Shown piece after piece: positions 58,680 to 64,000 of a stretch of 64,000 nucleotides of DNA. Below the pieces are notes generated by a model. It was not told the origin of the DNA. It saw only the letters and a list, made by a program, of their open reading frames with translations, and made no database searches. The stretch is from NCBI GenBank assembly GCA_963921935.1, contig OY998180.1:113590183-113654182 (forward strand). Direction: 5' to 3'. This DNA is from Galeruca laticollis. Taxonomy: Eukaryota > Arthropoda > Insecta > Coleoptera > Chrysomelidae. Made by a program: the position numbers and the translations under genes. The stretch's first letter is position 1; the number at the start of each line of letters is the position of its first letter.

Positions 58680-59475
58680 CGCGAGTTTTTTGGCTTTTTC
58701 AAATACAATCCAAATCCTCGACCTCCAGCATACTTTTTCAGATATAGGCCATTTCCAACATGTTCCATAGCCTTATTATGACGTATGTCTTCTTCTAATT
58801 TCTTTCGAGCATTATTAGCATCAATAACAGTCTTTGCAACTCCTGCAGCTCCAAGAGCCGAAAGTCCAGCAAATAAAGGTATAAGAGGAAGAAAACCTCC
58901 AGATTTAGGTACAGGTATTACGCGAGGTACGTTAACATGCTTCGATCCACCAAATTCGTGAATAAGTGCTTTAGCTGCTCTTAGGGCGTACATAGCAGTC
59001 TGTTTTAGAGATGATCCTTTTTTCATGGATTTCCCCACTTTCGCAACAAAATTTCGATGGAAGGAACGTCGTTTGTTTGATCCCATCCCCAACTTTCGTT
59101 TAACCTTCATGCCGCCCGTAACAAGTAATGCAGCACTCTTTTCTCCCAGAGTAGCGTCTTTTGCTTTGACTCGATCCCAAGCTTTATCTTCCAACACTTT
59201 GTCGGCTTTGTGACGTTCTTCAAGAGACTTGTTTTGCGAATATGCAATATCGTGCTGTTTACAAGCGTTGTCTAAAGGATTAATACCAACGTCACCACGT
59301 GCCAGACGTTTTTGTAACTTTGTTCCTGCTGTAAATGGAGAGAGAGTATAAGTATTTAACAGTTATAGTCATGTGATCACTTACGTCCACAATAATTGTA
59401 GGCAGGTAAATGAAGTTCAATTGGTAATTTATTGATTAGAGAATTTAAAAGACCTTCTCCCTCAAACACCAACAT
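58676..59475 (-). CDS. Phospholipase A2-like and pX-like virion protein, with a 56 nt intron
   Basis: Exon 1 runs 59475-59385 (30 codons and one base) and ends at GTAAGT. The intron is 59384-59329. Exon 2 is 59328-58676. The spliced product would be 247 residues. The junction falls in the Gly-rich calcium-loop codon cluster of a PLA2 domain like that of parvovirus VP1. Exon 2 supplies INPLDNACKQHDIAY with the catalytic His-Asp. The second half is basic and then has VPKSGGFLPLIPLFAGLSAL, the small hydrophobic motif of adenovirus pX/VI-type proteins. It probably acts on membranes during entry and packs DNA. Reading only the unspliced ATG at 59197 would miss the enzyme domain. Confidence 0.78.
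59329..59384 (-). other. Spliceosomal intron in the PLA2-like gene
   Basis: 56 nt, GTAAGT at the 5' end, CTCCATTTACAG at the 3' end, AT-rich inside. Removal restores one phase and joins the two halves of the PLA2 calcium loop. Confidence 0.75.
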
Positions 59476-59545
59476 TAAGACTGATCTGAGACGATGTGAT
59501 GATAGCCATATATATTGAAAACACTTTAATTGCACTCACCACAAA
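59476..59545. promoter_or_regulatory. Divergent promoter region
   Basis: 70 bp between the start codons of the two blocks. A CATATATATTG stretch (about 59507-59517) lies about 30 bases before the ATPase ATG and is a plausible TATA element. Confidence 0.4.
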
Positions 59546-60232
59546 ATGAGGATCGTTCAACAAGAACAGACGCTACCCATTGAAAATCTAGACTTTACAT
59601 CTAAACCAAGTGTTGGTAAACATGGAAAACTACTACCAACTTCATTTCGGGCCATCATCTGCGGTCCTAGTGGGTGTGGTAAAACAAACGTCATGTTATC
59701 ACTTTTATTCAATCCAAATGGCGCTAAATTCAAAAATGTTTACGTCTATTCCAAGTCATTGTTTCAGCCGAAATATCAATTGCTGCAGGAAGTACTAGGA
59801 GAAGTTAAAGGTGTCGGTTACTTTCCATTTAAAGACAATGAGGAAATTGTTAGTCCAAACGAAGCGAGATCCAACTCGATATTCATATTCGATGATGTCG
59901 CCTGCGATGGTCAACAGAAAATTCGGGAATATTATTCAATGTGTAGGCACAGAGATATTGACGCCGCCTACCTATGTCAAACATACTCAAAAATACCGAA
60001 ACAACTCATACGAGACAATTGTAATATGATTGTGTTATTCAAGCAGGATGAAATTAACCTAAAACATATATTTGATGAGCACGTGTCACCAGATATGTCA
60101 TTTGAAGAATTTAAAAAGATTTGCTCTGAATGTTGGTCGTCCGACAACTATGGAACATTGGTAATTGTAAAGGATTTTGCTTTAAATAGCGGCAGGTATC
60201 GTAAAGGCTTCGATAAATATATAAATGTGTAA
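59546..60232 (+). CDS. DNA-packaging ATPase (A32/FtsK-HerA type)
   Basis: 228 codons, intact. Walker A GPSGCGKT at residues 40-47, Walker B IFIFDD ending at Asp116-Asp117, then CRHRDIDAAYLCQTYSKIP, the sensor segment with the conserved Gln. This is the genome-packaging motor of Polintons and large DNA viruses. First gene of the plus block, start 70 bp from the divergent gene. The size is normal for the group. Confidence 0.88.
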   Translation: MRIVQQEQTLPIENLDFTSKPSVGKHGKLLPTSFRAIICGPSGCGKTNVMLSLLFNPNGAKFKNVYVYSKSLFQPKYQLLQEVLGEVKGVGYFPFKDNEEIVSPNEARSNSIFIFDDVACDGQQKIREYYSMCRHRDIDAAYLCQTYSKIPKQLIRDNCNMIVLFKQDEINLKHIFDEHVSPDMSFEEFKKICSECWSSDNYGTLVIVKDFALNSGRYRKGFDKYINV

Positions 60233-60243
60233 GCCAAGCATAC

Positions 60244-61362
60244 ATGCTACTAGTCCACATCATCATGTCCGACGATAAGGTTGCAATTGCTCTGCGCAAG
60301 AAGAAAGTTAGTGAATTGGCGAGATCTATTCGCAAAAAATATTTAGCTTTGAAATTGGGAAAATCGGAGCAAGATGAGACTCTAAATAAACTATTTAAAC
60401 CGATATCCGCACCACTAAAGGAAATCGTTAAATCCTCAAAGTCACTACAAAAAACTCTAGTTTCAAATTTTACTCTCAAAGAGGAACCGAAGAAGGAGGA
60501 GGAAGAAGACAAAGAACCTGCTACTACACGCGACAATGATGATGATGTATTTACACCGTTTCTCGAATCAAAACCAGTAGCTGAGACGGATGAATCGGGA
60601 AATATCGTACGTCCCGAATCTCCAGAGGAGATGCGTCCTAACGTTTCACATGAAGCTTTTGAAGAATATATGGATCAATACCCTTCAATTAGTCGGGAAT
60701 ACATTGAAGACTATTTTCGGGGAGATGATAACATTGATAGGAATTATGGTCCTACATACAATGATGATATCGGTTGGATGTTGGGTCATCGTCGAATTGC
60801 GTTCGATAAAAGAAACGGTAATATAAACGTGCTACAGGATGGTGAAAAAGAGGCTGGATACTTACCTGGAACTCGAGGATTGTACGAGCTTTTATTTTAC
60901 AACGATCCTCAATATAAAGAGGAAGATTTGAAAAATTACAAAAGTCTACTAACTCTTACCAAAGTTCATCTCGATGCACGTAATCGTCTGAAAAGTTCTA
61001 GGACAGATAAATATCATTACATTATTAAGCCCCTCTTTGCGACTAGACCAAAATCCACCCCATCAGTCATTAGTAGTAGTAGTAGTAGTAGTTGTAGTAG
61101 TAGTAGTAATATAATCCGACCTCCATCCGCTCGAATATTAAAGAAACTACAAGCTATTCAAAGTCCATCATATAGTAATGTGGGAAAGGGGCTTTTGTCA
61201 TACAACGAAAAACCGATGGAATACATTTATTGGGACGATCCAAATGAATTGGTTGAACGTTTAAAATTGTTGATTGCATCCAAGGAGGCTGGCAACACAT
61301 CCAACGATAACGAAATAGTTGCCATCATAAATGAACTAAGGGAAGCCGATATAATAGAATAA
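60244..61362 (+). CDS. 372-residue virion-associated-type protein, function unknown
   Basis: The first ATG is at 60244, but a better start may be the ATG at 60265 (MSDDKVAIALRKKK). N-terminal basic coiled region, acidic Lys/Glu linker (residues about 80-110), a central block with MLGHRRIAFDKRNG and YLPGTRGLYELLFYNDP, a Ser run encoded by an AGT repeat (61069-61108), and a C-terminal IYWDDPNELVERLKLL helix. I recall similar proteins from insect clusters of this type, without known function. The AGT repeat may vary in length among copies. Confidence 0.68.
   Translation: MLLVHIIMSDDKVAIALRKKKVSELARSIRKKYLALKLGKSEQDETLNKLFKPISAPLKEIVKSSKSLQKTLVSNFTLKEEPKKEEEEDKEPATTRDNDDDVFTPFLESKPVAETDESGNIVRPESPEEMRPNVSHEAFEEYMDQYPSISREYIEDYFRGDDNIDRNYGPTYNDDIGWMLGHRRIAFDKRNGNINVLQDGEKEAGYLPGTRGLYELLFYNDPQYKEEDLKNYKSLLTLTKVHLDARNRLKSSRTDKYHYIIKPLFATRPKSTPSVISSSSSSSCSSSSNIIRPPSARILKKLQAIQSPSYSNVGKGLLSYNEKPMEYIYWDDPNELVERLKLLIASKEAGNTSNDNEIVAIINELREADIIE
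61069..61108 (+). repeat. (AGT)n microsatellite within a coding frame
   Basis: Run of AGT with TGT interruptions encoding Ser. Confidence 0.9.
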
Positions 61363-61388
61363 TCGAAAAAAGTCTATTCATTTCAATC

Positions 61389-62111
61389 ATGTCTGTCGAT
61401 AAGTTTGGACATCGTCGTCGTCATGCTAATGAACGGGTTACTCCGTATATGCCGAAAGTAGCATATCCACATACTCCGGACGGTAATATTGATGCTGAAA
61501 ATTTGAAAATCTGTAATTTGAAGATACCAACCACAAATACTGATGCCGTTAATAAACTTTATGTAGATGATAAACTTCAAAATTTACCGCTGGCCCAGCA
61601 ACATAATAATGATATGCACAATCTAGCAATAGACCTCAACAATGTAAGAAGCGATATGCGCAAATCACAAATAATGTTAGCAAATATACCACCATTGCAA
61701 AATAAAATTGAAGAAATTAAAGAATTTATTTCGAGAAATCCACCTACAGCAGGTCTGCATATGGCCACTAAAAAGTACGCCGACGATAGCATAACAACGG
61801 CCAAATACTTTATTCGAAAAGAATTTAAAAATGCCGATGAAGATTTACGTAAACAATTAGACATAGATTTAAATGGTGTTCGTACAGATTACTTATTAAG
61901 ATTATCGAAAATAAATGACGCGTTGACGAAAAATACAAGTCAAAATACCGATTCTACGAATATGAATCTAGAAGGTATAATCGAATTGAAGAAAGAAATT
62001 GCCGATTTGAATAAGAATGTTAGAGGTATTGTTAACAATATTGCAACGTTGAATATACAGAGTCGTCTTAATCAATTGGAGATGAAGATAAAGAGCAGTA
62101 GTACAGTGTGA
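61389..62111 (+). CDS. Coiled-coil fibre-like protein
   Basis: 240 codons. A short N-terminal motif MSVDKFGHRR, then PHTPDGNIDAENLKICNLKIP and a DAVNKLYVDDKL segment, like the shaft repeats of fibre proteins (a similar MATKKYADD segment comes again near residue 126). The remainder is mainly amphipathic helix with a long C-terminal coiled coil. This fits an elongated virion spike or a scaffolding protein. It lies 26 bases after the previous gene. Confidence 0.6.
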   Translation: MSVDKFGHRRRHANERVTPYMPKVAYPHTPDGNIDAENLKICNLKIPTTNTDAVNKLYVDDKLQNLPLAQQHNNDMHNLAIDLNNVRSDMRKSQIMLANIPPLQNKIEEIKEFISRNPPTAGLHMATKKYADDSITTAKYFIRKEFKNADEDLRKQLDIDLNGVRTDYLLRLSKINDALTKNTSQNTDSTNMNLEGIIELKKEIADLNKNVRGIVNNIATLNIQSRLNQLEMKIKSSSTV

Positions 62112-62128
62112 TACACGCAAGTATCATT

Positions 62129-63064
62129 ATGGCATCCGACGAGAAGCAACAGCTGGTAAACGAACTCCACAAACCGATACGTAAAAATTATCCGCGCAGA
62201 CGTACAATTGTCAAAGGCATAGATGATTTATGGCAAATGGATTTAGCTGAAATGCGACCTTACGCTCATCAAAATAAAAACCATAAAATGATTCTAGTCG
62301 TTATCGATTGTTTTTCAAAGTTTTTGTGGACACGACCATTAAAGACAAAGTCTGGCGAAGAGCTTACTCGTGCATTCTCGGACATTCTCGCACACGCAGA
62401 TCGAACGCCCAAAAATCTTCAATCGGACCAAGGAACGGAATTTTACAACAACAAGTTTCAACAATTAATGAAAAAACATGGAATTAATCACTATAGCGTA
62501 TTTAGTACGAAAAAAGCTGCAATGGCCGAACGAGTAATACGATCATTGAAATCAAAACTATATAAACATTTCAGTTTAAATGGCACCTACAAATGGATAG
62601 ATATTCTACCAGAAATTACAAACGAATACAATAATACAAAGCATTCAACTACCAAGTATAAGCCCTCCCAAGTCAATAAATTCAACGAAGAAGCTATTTT
62701 AAACCAAACCTATAAACATCTAAAGATTGCAGGACCACGAAAATTCAAAGTTGGTGATATTGTTCGTATAAGCAAGTCGAAGCATGCCTTTGAAAAAGGA
62801 TACACACCCAATTGGACGACAGAACTATTCAAAATCATTAAAGTGAAAATAACCAATCCTGCCACCTATTTGCTTGAGGATATGTATGGAGTACCAATCA
62901 GTGGGGGGTTTTACGAGGAAGAGTTGCAGAAAACATCAAATCCAGACATTTACTTGGTGGAAAAGGTACTTAGAAGAAAAGGCAACAAAATGTATGTTAA
63001 ATGGCTTGGATTAGACGGAAAGTATAATAGTTGGATTGCAAAAACAGATGTTGTTGTTGTGTAA
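62129..63064 (+). CDS. Integrase with chromodomain (Polinton type)
   Basis: 311 codons from the ATG at 62129. Core triad Asp38 (WQMDLAE), Asp100 (LQSDQGTEF) and Glu134 (MAERVIRSLK), with 33 residues between the last two. An SH3-like DNA-binding region follows (FKVGDIVRISK), then a chromodomain (IYLVEKVLRRKGNKMYVKWLG, about residues 269-305) with the aromatic positions present. It would insert the element DNA, and the chromodomain may guide it to modified chromatin. No H2C2 finger is visible at the start. Intact. Confidence 0.9.
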   Translation: MASDEKQQLVNELHKPIRKNYPRRRTIVKGIDDLWQMDLAEMRPYAHQNKNHKMILVVIDCFSKFLWTRPLKTKSGEELTRAFSDILAHADRTPKNLQSDQGTEFYNNKFQQLMKKHGINHYSVFSTKKAAMAERVIRSLKSKLYKHFSLNGTYKWIDILPEITNEYNNTKHSTTKYKPSQVNKFNEEAILNQTYKHLKIAGPRKFKVGDIVRISKSKHAFEKGYTPNWTTELFKIIKVKITNPATYLLEDMYGVPISGGFYEEELQKTSNPDIYLVEKVLRRKGNKMYVKWLGLDGKYNSWIAKTDVVVV

Positions 63065-63183
63065 CCACTTTTCATTTCAAGTTATGAGAACTGTGGTTTT
63101 GTAGCGAAGAGAATTAACCGCAAAGATAGATAGGAGTTGATATAAATTGGAGTGAGCTGTAGGTTAGATTGTTAGTCATCAAT

Positions 63184-64000
63184 ATGAGTTCTCAAGATAG
63201 CGGTTTTAGTAGCTGTGCTACAGAAAATTATAATTATAGTGCTGAATTAGATCGTATTTTGGAAATGTATGAAATAGCTGCTAAAAAAGAAGATCAGTAC
63301 CTGTTGTATATCGAGTATCCTACACATACGAATTTCCAAATTGGTTGTGGTTTAAGTCCCGCAAGAACGTTCAGTAGCGCAATCACTCTATCAGCAACGA
63401 ATAAACCTACGAAAATCTCCTTCAGCACTTTCGAATGGGCTACGTTTATCGATATTTTAAATAATAATTCATTCATAGATGAACCACTTCCAGCGTTTTA
63501 CGATGATTATGAGCCGGAGACGATACAATGTGGCGACTACTGTACCATTCATCAAGTAATATTCGATTGTGTAAAATGGTTGGAAGTAATCAAACACGGC
63601 GTCAGCTTCCCTTTAACTCAACAAGATGTTCATCAAATTCTACAACTCCATTATCATCTCATTTCCCCTCGTCTCACCCATTTGGAATCTCTAAATTTTG
63701 GTGAATACTACAGAAATGTGATTGAACTTATTAGGAATTTTGCTCAAAATAATGGACATTTAAGTAAATTTGAGTTATTGTATACTATATGTGATTGTAG
63801 TGATAGCGTATTGTCTGTAGCACTTAGAGAATTTATATATTTCTATAAAGCTAAAGTTGTAAATGATTTAGATGATGTAATAAATCGATTAATTAACATT
63901 ATTGTTTGTTTTTATTTCCTCACGTCCTTCTCACATCACGTGAGTCGTTTGAAGAATTTACTAAACAAAGTTACTATTGGTCACAAGCACGATCAATATA
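63184..64000 (+). CDS. Open frame running off the right edge, function unknown
   Basis: Starts at ATG 63184 (MSSQDSGFSSC) and stays open for at least 272 codons to the last base, with no in-frame stop. An N-terminal Ser/Cys-rich start, a ILEMYEIAAKKEDQYLLYIE block, FQIGCGLSPARTFSSAITLS, then a Cys/His-containing middle (CGDYCTIHQVIFDC) and helical C-terminal half. I do not recognise a domain. Same strand and spacing (119 bases) as the integrase, so it is probably part of the same element. The product may be much longer. Confidence 0.7.
   Translation, partial: MSSQDSGFSSCATENYNYSAELDRILEMYEIAAKKEDQYLLYIEYPTHTNFQIGCGLSPARTFSSAITLSATNKPTKISFSTFEWATFIDILNNNSFIDEPLPAFYDDYEPETIQCGDYCTIHQVIFDCVKWLEVIKHGVSFPLTQQDVHQILQLHYHLISPRLTHLESLNFGEYYRNVIELIRNFAQNNGHLSKFELLYTICDCSDSVLSVALREFIYFYKAKVVNDLDDVINRLINIIVCFYFLTSFSHHVSRLKNLLNKVTIGHKHDQY

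Larger units (their letters stand above)
55221..64000. mobile_element. Polinton/Maverick or adintovirus-like cluster, right side cut by window
   Basis: Eleven closely packed frames, in two divergent blocks from 59476-59545, combine a capsid-like protein, penton-like protein, adenain-type protease, PLA2/pX-like protein, packaging ATPase and chromodomain integrase. That set defines virus-like integrating elements of the Polinton/adintovirus kind. DNA polymerase B and the terminal repeats are not in view. The frames are mostly intact, in contrast to the retroelements to the left. One nonsense codon in the capsid-like gene suggests an endogenous, probably inactive copy. Confidence 0.85.

Overview
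This window is AT-rich eukaryotic DNA made almost entirely of mobile elements and virus-like genes. GT-AG introns, Ty3/gypsy elements with envelope-like genes and tRNA-Ser-type primer sites, rosa-like mariner, hAT, piggyBac, Penelope and several LINE types all point to an insect genome. I cannot name the species and saw no ordinary host gene. Long (TA)n arrays are scattered through the left half.

Layout. 1-9245: LTR retrotransposon A on the minus strand, with 1.6 kb LTRs and a pol frame broken by nonsense codons. 11424-19763: errantivirus-like LTR element B on the plus strand (gag, pol, env), inserted in a (TA)n array. 22656-25592: a mariner remnant, then a decayed piggyBac element with TTAA ends. 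26817-27370: a LINE RT relic. 28772-32530: a minus-strand LINE (ORF1, endonuclease, RT, RNase H) whose RT has lost its catalytic block. 32587-33742 and 33760-34990: two LINE fragments on opposite strands. 35866-37591: a tandem array of a decayed ~330 bp unit. 38220-41480: a Penelope-like element with inverted repeats and a hammerhead-ribozyme-like motif. 41747-48336: errantivirus-like LTR element C on the minus strand. 48548-53826: a three-level nest in which a hAT sits in a mariner that sits in a LINE, each insertion with its expected target duplication. 53915-54390: the N-terminal part of a second piggyBac-type transposase. 54511-54811: minisatellites.

55221-64000 holds a Polinton/Maverick- or adintovirus-like gene cluster. 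Two divergent blocks start from a 70 bp spacer at 59476-59545. The minus block encodes, in order of transcription, a phospholipase A2-like/pX-like virion protein whose gene has a 56 nt intron, an adenain-type protease, a small Cys/His protein, a penton-like protein, a capsid-like protein (with one nonsense codon) and an unidentified 177-residue protein. The plus block encodes a packaging ATPase, a 372-residue protein, a coiled-coil fibre-like protein, an integrase with a chromodomain, and an open frame that runs off the right edge. Together these would build and package a virion and integrate its DNA. No DNA polymerase B lies in the window; it may lie to the right.

Most retroelement genes here are broken. 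The virus-like cluster is the best preserved region: only the capsid-like gene shows a visible defect.
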